From Eubacterium sp. (GTDB taxonomy: Bacteria > Bacillota > Clostridia > Oscillospirales > Acutalibacteraceae): DNA of 32,792 nt. Numbering within the stretch: the first letter of the stretch is position 1; each line of letters begins with the position of its first letter. The notes under the pieces are model-generated. The model worked only from the letters and a program-made list of their open reading frames with translations. It was not told the DNA's origin and did not search any database. The position numbers and the translations under genes were made by a program. Location of the stretch: assembly GCA_022772725.1 (NCBI GenBank), contig JALEZT010000036.1, positions 1-32,792 of the forward strand, written 5' to 3'. Of the stretch, positions 8,192 through 17,296 are shown one piece after another.

Positions 8192-10507
8192 TTATTCGTT
8201 GAAAAATTCCTTTGCAATTCTAACGCTTTCCATTGCGTCCTTTGCATACCAATCTGCGTTTATCATTTTGGCGTAGGACGGCGTTAAAACCGCTCCGCCA
8301 ACGAAGATTTTTGCGTCTGTTTTTTCGTGAAGAAGCGCAATCGTTTTTTCCATTGCGGGAACGGTTGTTGTCATCAAAGCGGATAAGCCAACGAGCTTAA
8401 CGCCGTTTTCCTCAACAGCCCTTAAAACCTCCTCCTCGGGAACATCCTTGCCGAGGTCGATAACATCAAAGCCGTAATTATCAAGAAGCACCCTAACGAT
8501 ATTTTTGCCTATATCGTGAATATCGCCGTGAACTGTTGCAATAACTATTTTGTTTCCCGATTTCTCCTCCTGACCGCTTAATATCATTCTTTCCTTGATA
8601 ACATCAAAAGCCGCCTTTGCGCTGTCTGCGCTCATAAGAAGCTGAGGCAGGAAAATCCTGTTTTCCTCAAAGCCGGCTCCAACCTCATCAAGAGCAGGAA
8701 TTATATATCCGTTTATAACGTCAAGCGGCTCTGAATTTTCAAGAAGAGCCCTCGCGCATTGCGCCGCCTCGTCTTTAAGCCCCTTAACAATCGCGGTGTG
8801 CAGGCTGATTTCGGGAGAAGCCGTCTGCGTTTTTGTGTCTGTAACGCTTTCAATATATTCCGTGCAGTTATCGTCAAGCCCTGCAAGAGCGTTAAAGGAA
8901 TAATAGGCGTTCATCATAGCTTCCGATTTCGGATTTATAATGCCTGCCGAAAGACCGCTTTGAAGCGCAAGAGTGAAAAATACCGTGTTAATCGCGTCTC
9001 TTTTCGGCAAGCCGAAGGAAATGTTTGAAACGCCCAAAACAGTGCAAATTCCCATTTCCTCGCGTATATATTTAACCGCTTTAAGCGTTTCCCTTGCGTT
9101 GTTTTTATCGGTGCTTATCGTCATTGTTAAGGCGTCTATAATAAGATTTTTCTTTTCAATGCCGTACTGCTCAGCCGTTTTAACAATCTTTTTTGCAATC
9201 TCAATTCTGCCCTGTGCAGTTTCGGGTATTCCGCTTTCGTCAAGGCAAAGGCAAACAACAACCGCGCCGTATTTCTTGGCAAGCGGAAAAATCTCTTTCA
9301 TATTTTCTTCCTTGCCGTTAACGGAATTAAGCATTGCCTTGCCGTTATATATCCTCAGCCCTGCTTCAAGCGCAAGGGGGTCGGAGGAGTCGAGCTGAAG
9401 AGGAGTTGAAAGAACGCTTTGAAGATTATAAACCGCGCTTTTCATCATTTCGGGCTCGTCAATTTCGGGCAGACCAACATTAACATCAAGTATGTGCGCG
9501 CCTGCCTCCTTTTGCGAAACGCCCTCCTTGATAATATAATCAATATCGTTTCTGCGAAGTGCCTCCTTGAAAAGCTTTTTGCCCGTGGGGTTTATTCTTT
9601 CGCCGATAACAACGGGCTTTGTGCCGATTTCAACCGTTTCGCTGTAAGAGGAAACAAGAGTGAAATTCTTTTTTTCGGGAATGCTTGCAGGAATATCCTT
9701 GCAGGCGTTTATCATTTCTTCAATGTGCTTTGGCGTTGTGCCGCAGCAGCCGCCGAGATATGAAACGCCGAGCTCGGCGCATTTTTTCATATACATTGCA
9801 AATTCCTCGGGCGAAACATTGAAAACCGTTTTACCGTTTACACTTTCGGGAAGTCCTGCGTTAGGCTGAACGATTATGGGAAGCTCTGTCCATCTGCGTA
9901 TTTCCTCAACAAGCGCAAGCATCTGCTTCGGCCCGAGACCGCAGTTAAAGCCGATTGCATCAATGCCGAGGCCTTCAAGCATTGTAACTGCGCTTTTTAT
10001 GTCTGCGCCCGTCAGCAGTCTGCCCTTTTCGTCAAAAATCATTGTAACGAAAACAGGCAGGTTGCAGTTTTCCTTTGCCGCAAGAACAGCCGCCTTTATC
10101 TCATAAGTGTCGCTCATCGTTTCTATAAGAACAACATCTGCGCCGTCCTTGCCTGCATTAATCATCTGCGCAAAAATATCAACCGCGTCGTTAAAATCAA
10201 GGTCGCCCATAGGCTTTAAAAGCTTGCCTGTTGGGCCAATGTCAAGCGCAACCCTTTTGCCTGTGCTTTTCGCAAGGGCAACGCCTGCCTTGATAATTTC
10301 GTCTGCATTGCCGAATTTAAGCCTGTTTGCGCCAAAGGTGTTTGTTGTTATAAATTCCGAGCCTGCCTTGGCATAGGCGTTGTGAATTTCAAGCACCTTT
10401 TCTTTGTTTGTTAAATTCCAAAGCTCGGGAAGCTCTCCCGCTTCAAGCCCTGCGGATTGAAGCATTGTTCCCATGCTTCCGTCAAAAAATTTAATTCTCA
10501 TAATCAA
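8192..10507 (-). CDS. metH: cobalamin-dependent methionine synthase lacking the reactivation domain (Hcy-MT + pterin-binding + B12 cap/binding)
   Basis: FDGSMGTMLQSAGLEAGELPELWN, NTFGANRLK, GGCCGTTPKHIE (Hcy-binding); ERINPTGKK... (pterin); GDIHDIGKNIVRVLLDNYGFDVIDLGKDVPEE (B12-binding DxHxxG). Ends without a SAM-binding activation domain. Confidence 0.95.
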   Translation of the reverse strand: MIMRIKFFDGSMGTMLQSAGLEAGELPELWNLTNKEKVLEIHNAYAKAGSEFITTNTFGANRLKFGNADEIIKAGVALAKSTGKRVALDIGPTGKLLKPMGDLDFNDAVDIFAQMINAGKDGADVVLIETMSDTYEIKAAVLAAKENCNLPVFVTMIFDEKGRLLTGADIKSAVTMLEGLGIDAIGFNCGLGPKQMLALVEEIRRWTELPIIVQPNAGLPESVNGKTVFNVSPEEFAMYMKKCAELGVSYLGGCCGTTPKHIEEMINACKDIPASIPEKKNFTLVSSYSETVEIGTKPVVIGERINPTGKKLFKEALRRNDIDYIIKEGVSQKEAGAHILDVNVGLPEIDEPEMMKSAVYNLQSVLSTPLQLDSSDPLALEAGLRIYNGKAMLNSVNGKEENMKEIFPLAKKYGAVVVCLCLDESGIPETAQGRIEIAKKIVKTAEQYGIEKKNLIIDALTMTISTDKNNARETLKAVKYIREEMGICTVLGVSNISFGLPKRDAINTVFFTLALQSGLSAGIINPKSEAMMNAYYSFNALAGLDDNCTEYIESVTDTKTQTASPEISLHTAIVKGLKDEAAQCARALLENSEPLDVINGYIIPALDEVGAGFEENRIFLPQLLMSADSAKAAFDVIKERMILSGQEEKSGNKIVIATVHGDIHDIGKNIVRVLLDNYGFDVIDLGKDVPEEEVLRAVEENGVKLVGLSALMTTTVPAMEKTIALLHEKTDAKIFVGGAVLTPSYAKMINADWYAKDAMESVRIAKEFFNE

Positions 10508-11051
10508 TTCCCGTAAATGCCGTAACGGATTTTGTCGGTATCATCTGGCAGGTGTCCGTTAGGGTTATTCCGCATCTTTTTGTTATTTCAAGCAGTGAAA
10601 AAATCTTTTTCTGCTCGCTTATGTCAAGGTCAAAATATCCCGGAGAATATCTTTGCCGTGTTTTAGCCGAGCTTTCCTTTTCGATAATTTCCTGCACCTT
10701 ATCACATTCCTGCTCAATCATCTCGGTCAGCACCGCCTGCATTGCAACAAGCCTTGCGCTTTCTCCCGAAAAAGACCTCAAAAGTCGGTCGCTCTCTGTT
10801 CCGAGCGTAACCGCCATAACGGCAACTGCCGTGCACCCTTTCAGGTTTTCCGCAAGTCGATGGCTTTTAAAGGTGTTTGAGCCTATGATAAGCGAATCAT
10901 CGGTAACCGTGCAGTCAAATATTCTGTAAATGCTTTTCGGCTGAACGGTTTTTTCGGCAAGTGCAATTTGCTCCTCAACCATACCGAGCAGAGCTTCATC
11001 TTGAATTTTGCTGTTTGTGCGCATATAGCGCAGAATTTCCGCTCTATTCAT
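10491..11051 (-). CDS. methionine synthase activation-domain-like protein (split MetH domain)
   Basis: Between metF and metH; contains AVTLGTESDRLLRSFSGES..., RYSPGYFDLDISEQKKIFSLLEITKRCGITLTDTCQMIPTKSVTAFTGI, matching the MetH activation-domain pattern (RxSPGYxDxxLxxQ...M.P..SV.). Confidence 0.88.
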   Translation of the reverse strand: MNRAEILRYMRTNSKIQDEALLGMVEEQIALAEKTVQPKSIYRIFDCTVTDDSLIIGSNTFKSHRLAENLKGCTAVAVMAVTLGTESDRLLRSFSGESARLVAMQAVLTEMIEQECDKVQEIIEKESSAKTRQRYSPGYFDLDISEQKKIFSLLEITKRCGITLTDTCQMIPTKSVTAFTGIDYEN

Positions 11052-11910
11052 TAATTATTTCCGACAGACCTTTCATTATTGAGCCTGCAACATCAGGCTT
11101 GTTCATTGTGTAAATATGAATATTATTTTGGCCATTTGCCATCAAATCTATTATCTGCTCCGTTGCGTAAACTATGCCTGCCTGCTTCATTGCCTTTGGG
11201 TTGTCTCCGAAGCGTTCAATGATTTTTTCAAACTTTTTCGGGAATTTACAGCCCGAAAGCTCAACGCTTCTTTTAATTTGGTTGGCATTTGTTATCGGCA
11301 TTATGCCTGCAATTATCGGAATATCTATTCCTTTAATAAGGCAGTTTTCCTTAAATCTGAAAAACACCTCGTTGTCAAAAAACATCTGCGTTGTTAAGAA
11401 ATCAAGTCCGCAGTCAACCTTTTCTTTAAGGTGCTGAATATCCTCAACTCTGCTTGCACTGTCGGGATGAACCTCGGGGTAGCACGCACCACCTATGCAA
11501 AAGCCGCCTCTTTCTTTAATTATTTTTACAAGCTCGCAGGCGTGATGAAAATGCTGCTCATCGGGGAAAACAAAGCCCTCGGGAATGTCTCCGCGAAGCG
11601 CAAGAATATTTTCAATTCCGCTTGCCTGCCATTCGTCTAAAACGCTGTCTATCTTATCCTTTGTGGAGGTTAAGCAGGTTAAGTGCGAAAGAGCGGTAAC
11701 GCCGTTATTCTCAACCTCTCTTGCAATTTCGGTTGTAAAGCCCGCCCGTGTGCCTGCGGCGCCGTAGGTTACGCTCATAAAGGAGGGCTTGCTTTCAGCC
11801 ATTTCTCTAACCGTTTTTTTGGTGTTTTCAATTTTATCCCATTCCTTCGGCGGAAAAACCTCAAAGGAAACGGTTACCCTTCTGTTTTTTAAAATTTCCG
11901 ATATTTTCAA
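11044..11910 (-). CDS. metF: 5,10-methylenetetrahydrofolate reductase
   Basis: VSFEVFPPKEWDKIENT, SVTYGAAGTRAGFT, NILALRGDIPEG, IGGACYPEVHPD, DFLTTQMFFDNEVFFRF, PIIAGIMPITNANQI. Confidence 0.96.
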   Translation of the reverse strand: MKISEILKNRRVTVSFEVFPPKEWDKIENTKKTVREMAESKPSFMSVTYGAAGTRAGFTTEIAREVENNGVTALSHLTCLTSTKDKIDSVLDEWQASGIENILALRGDIPEGFVFPDEQHFHHACELVKIIKERGGFCIGGACYPEVHPDSASRVEDIQHLKEKVDCGLDFLTTQMFFDNEVFFRFKENCLIKGIDIPIIAGIMPITNANQIKRSVELSGCKFPKKFEKIIERFGDNPKAMKQAGIVYATEQIIDLMANGQNNIHIYTMNKPDVAGSIMKGLSEIINE

Positions 11911-12133
11911 AATAATTCCTCTTTTCGAATTATATAATGTTTTTAATTTGCTTCTTATAAGTTTATCAAATTATCACTTTAATTTCAATAGTTAATTCAT
12001 ATTAAAAGGGTAGGAATTAATAAAAAGAGCACTCCGAAAAGCCATTTTCGTAAATTAAAAAAGAGAAAACAGATTGAAAAAATGAGAAAAAACGAGAAAA
12101 CGCAAGCAATAAGAATTTATTTTAAATTAACTA

Positions 12134-12162
12134 TTGACTTATTTTTACTCTTGTGATATTAT
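12134..12162 (+). promoter_or_regulatory. sigmaA promoter TTGACT-N17-TATTAT for rplM-rpsI
   Basis: Hexamers at 12134-12139 and 12157-12162, 17-bp spacer. Confidence 0.65.
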
Positions 12163-12211
12163 TATCCGGCAAGCTGAAAAGCAAAACTATTATTATTTGG
12201 AGGAAAGTTAA

Positions 12212-12640
12212 ATGTCAACATTTATGCCAAAGGCTGACGAAATCGAGCGCAAATGGTATGTGCTTGATGCAGCAGATAAGCCCCTCGGCAGAGTTGCGGC
12301 AGAGGCAGCAGTTCTTCTCAGAGGCAAGCACAAAGCTATATTCACACCAAGCGTTGATTGCGGCGATTTTGTTATTATTATAAACACAGATAAAGCCGTT
12401 CTCACAGGCGATAAGCTTAATAAAAAGCTCTATCAGCATCACACCGGTTACATCGGTAACCTCAAAGAAGTTAAGTATTCAACTCTTATGAATGAAAAGA
12501 GCGATTTTGCTATGGAGCTTGCCGTTAAGGGAATGCTTCCAAGCACAACTCAGGGCAGAAAGCAGCTCACAAGATGCCACATTTATAAGGGCGCAGACCA
12601 CAAGCACGAGGCTCAGCAGCCAACTGCTTGGGAATTCTAA
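12212..12640 (+). CDS. rplM: 50S ribosomal protein L13
   Basis: STFMPKADEIERKWYVLDAADKPLGRVAAEAAVLLRGKHKAIFTPSVDCGDFVIIINTDKAVLTG... Confidence 0.98.
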   Translation: MSTFMPKADEIERKWYVLDAADKPLGRVAAEAAVLLRGKHKAIFTPSVDCGDFVIIINTDKAVLTGDKLNKKLYQHHTGYIGNLKEVKYSTLMNEKSDFAMELAVKGMLPSTTQGRKQLTRCHIYKGADHKHEAQQPTAWEF

Positions 12641-12656
12641 TAGGAGGTTATAGATT

Positions 12657-13055
12657 ATGTACGAGTCAAATCCATATTTCTACGGAACAGGCAGAAGAAA
12701 AGAGTCTGTTGCCCGTGTTCGTATCTATGCAGGTACAGGTAAGGTTACTGTTAACGACAGAGATATAGACGATTATTTCGGTCTTGATACACTCAAACTC
12801 ATCGTAAATCAGCCTCTCGTTTTAACAGACACAAAGGAAAAGTTTGATATTGTTTGCCGTGTAAACGGCGGCGGCGTTTCCGGTCAGGCAGGTGCTATCC
12901 GCCACGGTATCGCCAGAGCTCTTCTTCAATATGATGAATCACTTCGTCCCGCTCTTAAAAAGGCAGGCTTCCTCACTCGTGATCCTCGTATGAAGGAAAG
13001 AAAGAAATACGGTCTCAAAGCCGCAAGACGCGCACCGCAGTTCAGCAAACGATAA
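12657..13055 (+). CDS. rpsI: 30S ribosomal protein S9
   Basis: [36 protein letters not shown]...[20 protein letters not shown]...[25 protein letters not shown]. Confidence 0.98.
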   Translation: MYESNPYFYGTGRRKESVARVRIYAGTGKVTVNDRDIDDYFGLDTLKLIVNQPLVLTDTKEKFDIVCRVNGGGVSGQAGAIRHGIARALLQYDESLRPALKKAGFLTRDPRMKERKKYGLKAARRAPQFSKR

Positions 13056-13067
13056 TTATGTTATTAC

Positions 13068-13099
13068 AAACGCTCTTGTTTTCAGGGGCGTTTTTCTTT
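13068..13099 (+). terminator. terminator of rplM-rpsI
   Basis: aaacgctcttg...caggggcgttt stem followed by T-rich tract. Confidence 0.7.
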
Positions 13100-13108
13100 T
13101 ATTTAAGC

Positions 13109-13265
13109 GGGACGGGCAACCCGTCCCCTACAAACATACATTAAATTCTCGTAGGGCAGGGGCTTGCTCCTGCCGCAAAAACGGAGTGTCGAGGTCGCCA
13201 CTCCCTACAAAAATATCATTTGGATTTTCCATAACTCGTAGGGAACACCGTCCTCGGCGTTCCTA
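13109..13265. repeat. cluster of three modular palindromic intergenic repeats
   Basis: gggacgggcaacccgtcccctac (13109-13131); gtagggcaggggcttgctcctgccgcaaaaacggagtgtcgaggtcgccactccctac (13151-13208); gtagggaacaccgtcctcggcgttccta (13238-13265). Confidence 0.75.
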
Positions 13266-13286
13266 AGAATACAGACATTAAAAAAT

Positions 13287-13313
13287 GCCGCAGAAGCACA
13301 TCGCTTCTGCGGC
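13287..13313. terminator. strong hairpin, probable terminator
   Basis: gccgcagaagc-acatc-gcttctgcggc, followed by gtttaatgttttttt. Confidence 0.55.
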
Positions 13314-13406
13314 GTTTAATGTTTTTTTATCCTATTTTTTCACAAATTGCGTTGTATTCGTTCAAATGGGTATTTCCCATTTTATATAATAAAAACGGAA
13401 ATCAAA

Positions 13407-13619
13407 TTGAAATTGGAAAGAATTCGTGATTTAAGAGAGGATAATGATTTAAAGCAAAAGGATTTGGCTTTATATCTTTCCGTTGACCAAAGCACATATT
13501 CCGATTATGAAAACGGCAGAATCAATATCCCCCCTGATATGCTTATAAAAATAGCCGATTATTATAATGTTTCGCTTGACAATCTTGCAGGCAGAAGCAA
13601 TAATAAAGATATAAACTAA
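13407..13619 (+). CDS. XRE/Cro-type HTH transcriptional regulator
   Basis: KLERIRDLREDNDLKQKDLALYLSVDQSTYSDYENGRINIPPDMLIKIADYYNVSLDNLAGR; TTG start at 13407 more plausible than the track's 13347 start. Confidence 0.85.
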   Translation: MKLERIRDLREDNDLKQKDLALYLSVDQSTYSDYENGRINIPPDMLIKIADYYNVSLDNLAGRSNNKDIN

Positions 13620-13645
13620 TGCCGAAAAAAGCAGAGGGATTTACT

Positions 13646-15943
13646 ATGCTAAAAAAATCTTTAATCGCAAAAACAGACGCTGCTGCAAACGAAAAGCAGA
13701 TATACACAAACGCGTTTGTTCGTATAACCTATATAACCTCGCGCCTCATAAGAGTTGAGCGCGCAGACACGGCAACGGATTTGCCGAGCAAAACCGTTTG
13801 GTTTCGTAATTTTGAAGCAGGGGATATGAAGGTTACTCAAAGCGGCTCAAAAACCGTTGCCGAAACAGAGGATTGTATTTTCACAATTAAAAAGTATAAG
13901 CCTTACAGCGTGTATTTTAAAGACACGGGAAAAACCGAAATCTTTTCACGGCAGAAGAATCTTAAAGGCACAAGGCGCACTCTTGATATGACCTACGGCA
14001 AGGTGTCCTTAGAGGACGGTATTATTACCGAAAAGGGCGCATATTTGCTTGACGACAGCAAAACGATGCTTATTGATGAAAACGGAATGTTTGCTCCGCG
14101 CAGAGCGGGCGCAAGCGATTATTATGCGTTTGCTTACGGAAAAAATTACCGTGAAACAATTAATGCTTTTTATAAAATCAGCTCGCCCGTGCCGATTATT
14201 CCGCGCTTTGCGCTCGGCGTTTGGTGGAGCAGATACCACGCCTACACCCAGCAGGAATACCTTGATTTAATGCAAAGATTTGCCGATGAGGATATACCGC
14301 TCACAGTTGCAACGGTTGATATGGATTGGCACTGGGTTAAGGATATAGATAAAAAATTCGGTGTTAAATACGGCGGCTGGACGGGATATTCCTGGAACAC
14401 GGAGCTTTTCCCCGATTATAAGGAATTTTTAAGAAGGCTCAAGGAGCAGAATTTACATATAACGCTCAATCTTCATCCGGCCGACGGCATTCATTCCTAT
14501 GAGGATATGTATTCCGATATGGCAAAGGCGCTCGGCGAAAATCCCGAGGAAAAGAAAACTGTTGAGTTTAAATGCTCAAGCCCTGAATTTTGGAATGCGT
14601 ATTTTGATATTCTTCATAAGCCGTATGAAAAGGACGGCGTTGATTTTTGGTGGATAGATTGGCAGCAGGGCAAAAAAAGCGATGCTGAGGGGCTTGATCC
14701 GCTTGAAGCGCTTAATCATTATCATTATCTTGATAATGCCGAAAACGGAGAAATTCCGCTCATTCTTTCAAGATATGCAGGCCTCGGCTCACACCGCTAT
14801 CCGCTTGGCTTTTCGGGAGACACGGCGATTAATTGGAGGGTGCTTGATTTTCAGCCGTATTTCACGGCAAACGCCGCAAACGCGGCTTACGGCTGGTGGA
14901 GCCACGATATAGGCGGTCATCATCAGGGTTACAGAGATGACGATTTGTATATGCGCTGGCTTGAATTCGGCGTTTTCTCTCCGATAATGAGGCTTCATTC
15001 AACGGCAATGGAATTTCTCGGCAAGGAGCCGTGGAAGTATAAAGCGGATATTTATCATTTTGCAAAGGAATGGCTTCGCCTGCGCCACCGCCTTATTCCG
15101 TATATTTTCACTATGGACCACAGAGCGCACACAGACGGCATTGCCCTTTGCGAGCCTATGTATTATTCATATCCCGAAAACAAAAATGCTTATAATGTTA
15201 AAAATCAGTATATGTTCGGAAGTGAGCTTATGGTTTGCCCCATAACCTCTCCTCAGCACAGGGATATCAATAAGGGAAGCGTTGAGGCGTGGATACCCGA
15301 GGGCAGATGGGTTGATATTTTCACGGGTCAGGCATATTCGGGCGAGCAGAGAATAGCTCTTTTCAGAGATATAAACACAATCCCCGTCCTTGCAAGAGAG
15401 GGAGCAATCATTCCTCTTTCGGCTGATGAGGGCAACACCTGCGAAAACCCCGAAAGCCTTGAAATATGGGCGTTTACGGGCAACGGCAGCTTCTGCCTTA
15501 TTGAAGATAACGGCAAAACGAATTGCGAGGAGCATAAGGCACTGACGGAGTTTAATATCGCCTTTGACGGCTCAAAGCTAACCTTTACCGTTAATAAAGC
15601 AGAGGGCGATTTATCTGTTGTTCCGCAGAAAAGAAATTATAAAATTCTTGTTAAAGACGCTGTTAAAAACGGCAAAATGCTCGTGCTTGAAATCAACGGC
15701 GCAGATATAAACGAAGCGCATACGGCTTGTGCCGAAAATGTCAGCAGGGCAGAGAAGCAGGCGCCGTTTGACGCGGTTGTTGATATTTTCTCGCGCTGGC
15801 AGGAAAAAACAAGCACAAAATACTTTGCATATAAGCCATTTGAGAATAAAAAAACAGAGGAGGAAATCAGCCGTGCGCTGAAAAAAGCCTCTCTTCCCGA
15901 TACCGTGCGCGGCGTCTTGGAGGAATATCTCTCACAAGAATAA
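13646..15943 (+). CDS. GH31 family alpha-glucosidase/alpha-xylosidase-like glycoside hydrolase
   Basis: FALGVWWSRYHAYTQQEYLDLMQRFADEDIPLTVATVDMDWHWV, GVDFWWIDWQQG nucleophile region, RYAGLGSHRYPLGFSGDTAINW, MRLHS. ATG 13646 follows AGAGGGA; an in-frame ATG also exists at 13619. Confidence 0.93.
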   Translation: MLKKSLIAKTDAAANEKQIYTNAFVRITYITSRLIRVERADTATDLPSKTVWFRNFEAGDMKVTQSGSKTVAETEDCIFTIKKYKPYSVYFKDTGKTEIFSRQKNLKGTRRTLDMTYGKVSLEDGIITEKGAYLLDDSKTMLIDENGMFAPRRAGASDYYAFAYGKNYRETINAFYKISSPVPIIPRFALGVWWSRYHAYTQQEYLDLMQRFADEDIPLTVATVDMDWHWVKDIDKKFGVKYGGWTGYSWNTELFPDYKEFLRRLKEQNLHITLNLHPADGIHSYEDMYSDMAKALGENPEEKKTVEFKCSSPEFWNAYFDILHKPYEKDGVDFWWIDWQQGKKSDAEGLDPLEALNHYHYLDNAENGEIPLILSRYAGLGSHRYPLGFSGDTAINWRVLDFQPYFTANAANAAYGWWSHDIGGHHQGYRDDDLYMRWLEFGVFSPIMRLHSTAMEFLGKEPWKYKADIYHFAKEWLRLRHRLIPYIFTMDHRAHTDGIALCEPMYYSYPENKNAYNVKNQYMFGSELMVCPITSPQHRDINKGSVEAWIPEGRWVDIFTGQAYSGEQRIALFRDINTIPVLAREGAIIPLSADEGNTCENPESLEIWAFTGNGSFCLIEDNGKTNCEEHKALTEFNIAFDGSKLTFTVNKAEGDLSVVPQKRNYKILVKDAVKNGKMLVLEINGADINEAHTACAENVSRAEKQAPFDAVVDIFSRWQEKTSTKYFAYKPFENKKTEEEISRALKKASLPDTVRGVLEEYLSQE

Positions 15944-15960
15944 TTATATAGGGTAACAGA

Positions 15961-15996
15961 AAAAATCCGAAGCACCCTTTGCGCTTCGGATTTTTT
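15961..15996. terminator. bidirectional rho-independent terminator
   Basis: aaaaatccgaagc-accctttgc-gcttcggattttt. Confidence 0.8.
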
Positions 15997-16027
15997 CTTG
16001 TGTAAAATTTGCGTTTTGATTTAACAT

Positions 16028-16196
16028 GTCGGCGTGGAAACCGACCCCTACGAAATATCTTTCGGTTTTGCAAATCCCGTAGGGCAGGGGTTATTCCCCT
16101 GTTAGGGGAAATGTCTGCGAAGCAGACAAAAGGGTCTGCCGAATCGCAGATTTGCTCCTGCCGCAAAAACGGAGTGTCGAGGTCGCCACTCCCTAC
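16028..16196. repeat. modular palindromic intergenic repeat cluster including an expanded copy of the 13151-13208 unit
   Basis: gtcggcgtggaaaccgacccctac (16028-16051), then gtagggcagggg...ttgctcctgccgcaaaaacggagtgtcgaggtcgccactccctac (16079-16196), identical flanks to 13151-13208 but about 60 bp longer. Confidence 0.75.
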
Positions 16197-16238
16197 AAAA
16201 AAATTCCATTGAGGCTTTAATATTCCCTGTTTCCGCAA

Positions 16239-17279
16239 TCACCATTTATTATGAACTCTTTCGGCAAAAACAAGCCTGTTTTCAATTTTAATTTCCGTTG
16301 AATCGTCAAGAATTGCCGTTCCGGACATAAGGCCGAAAACCTGGTGCGGAATCATACATATCAATTTAAGGTCAAGCGGCGACTGCCTGTCAATAATCGG
16401 CTTAAAGGTCATTTCAAATCTGCCGTCGGAGGAGGTAAAGGTCCATTCGTCCGTGTATTGATATTCGCCGTTTTTCATCGGAATATTAAAGGTTATATCT
16501 TCAAGCTTGTGCGATTTACCGTTATAAAAAAGCATATTCTCGCTTGCGGCGGAGGTGTTGCCGAAGCCGTATCCAATGTTAAAGCCAAAGCGACTGCCGT
16601 CGTCAAGAATCATCTGACCCGAGCCCCAGTACCAAGTATTGTCGTAGGTCCAAACACCGCGTCCCCAGTCAAGCGTTGCAAGCGCCTTGTTTTTCTCGTT
16701 GAATTCGTATCTTTTGCCGTCAAATTCAAAAAAGCCGTTTGCTCGCATACAGTTGATTTTTTGGTTGTAATAAAAATGCTTATCCTTGTCAAAGGGGGTT
16801 GCAATAACCATGCTTTCCTCGGGCATATCGGTTAAGGTAATGTCAAAAACAAGGCATTTCTTTGTGTTGCAGTAATTGTCATAAGAGCCGTAAAGCCTGC
16901 GCTCTCTGCCGTTGTTAAGGAAATTCATATCGGCTGTGCCAACCTTGGCGCGAATGTCTCCCGCCTCGCTCGTCGGCGGCAGGTTTAATTTGCCAAGAGG
17001 AAGCAAGCCGATTTCGGAATCATTCATTTGAGTGGGCTTTTCGCCGAATTGAAGGAAGGAAACGGAAAGGCAGCTAACATATCCTGCGTCGGAAATTGTC
17101 AGGCAAAGTCCGTAATCCTGCGTACCTATGTAGTAATAATCCCATTCCTTAATTCTGATTTTCGGCGCGGTAATATCGTTTCGGTTGTATTGCCAAAGAA
17201 GCTTTTTTGCAAAGCCCGGCTCGGCAATGTTGCCGTTTGAATCAAGAAGCCTCTGCTTCGCCGTTATTTCGTGCTGCAT
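16239..17279 (-). CDS. DUF2804-family protein
   Basis: QHEITAKQRLLDSNGNIAEPGFAKKLLWQYNRNDITAPKIRIKEWDYYYIG..., DWGRGVWTYDNTWYWGSGQ, RFGFNIGYGFGNTSAASENMLFYNGK: DUF2804-like. Confidence 0.82.
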   Translation of the reverse strand: MQHEITAKQRLLDSNGNIAEPGFAKKLLWQYNRNDITAPKIRIKEWDYYYIGTQDYGLCLTISDAGYVSCLSVSFLQFGEKPTQMNDSEIGLLPLGKLNLPPTSEAGDIRAKVGTADMNFLNNGRERRLYGSYDNYCNTKKCLVFDITLTDMPEESMVIATPFDKDKHFYYNQKINCMRANGFFEFDGKRYEFNEKNKALATLDWGRGVWTYDNTWYWGSGQMILDDGSRFGFNIGYGFGNTSAASENMLFYNGKSHKLEDITFNIPMKNGEYQYTDEWTFTSSDGRFEMTFKPIIDRQSPLDLKLICMIPHQVFGLMSGTAILDDSTEIKIENRLVFAERVHNKW

Positions 17280-17296
17280 AAAAGCACCCCTCTCTT

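Noticed and set aside
8973-10376. Several + strand ORFs opposite metH (8973-9398, 9876-10106, 10107-10376)
   Set aside because: Antisense to a well-supported conserved metH; no recognisable products.
11911-12133. SAM or cobalamin riboswitch upstream of metF
   Set aside because: Sequence is AT-rich without recognisable SAM-I or B12-box conserved elements.
13109-13265. CRISPR array
   Set aside because: Repeat units differ in core and length, there is no regular spacer spacing, and no cas genes are present.
15867-16238. 123-aa minus-strand ORF over the 16028-16196 region
   Set aside because: Translates through the palindromic repeats and a terminator and overlaps the GH31 C-terminus; composition (R/P-rich) is that of a spurious repeat ORF.
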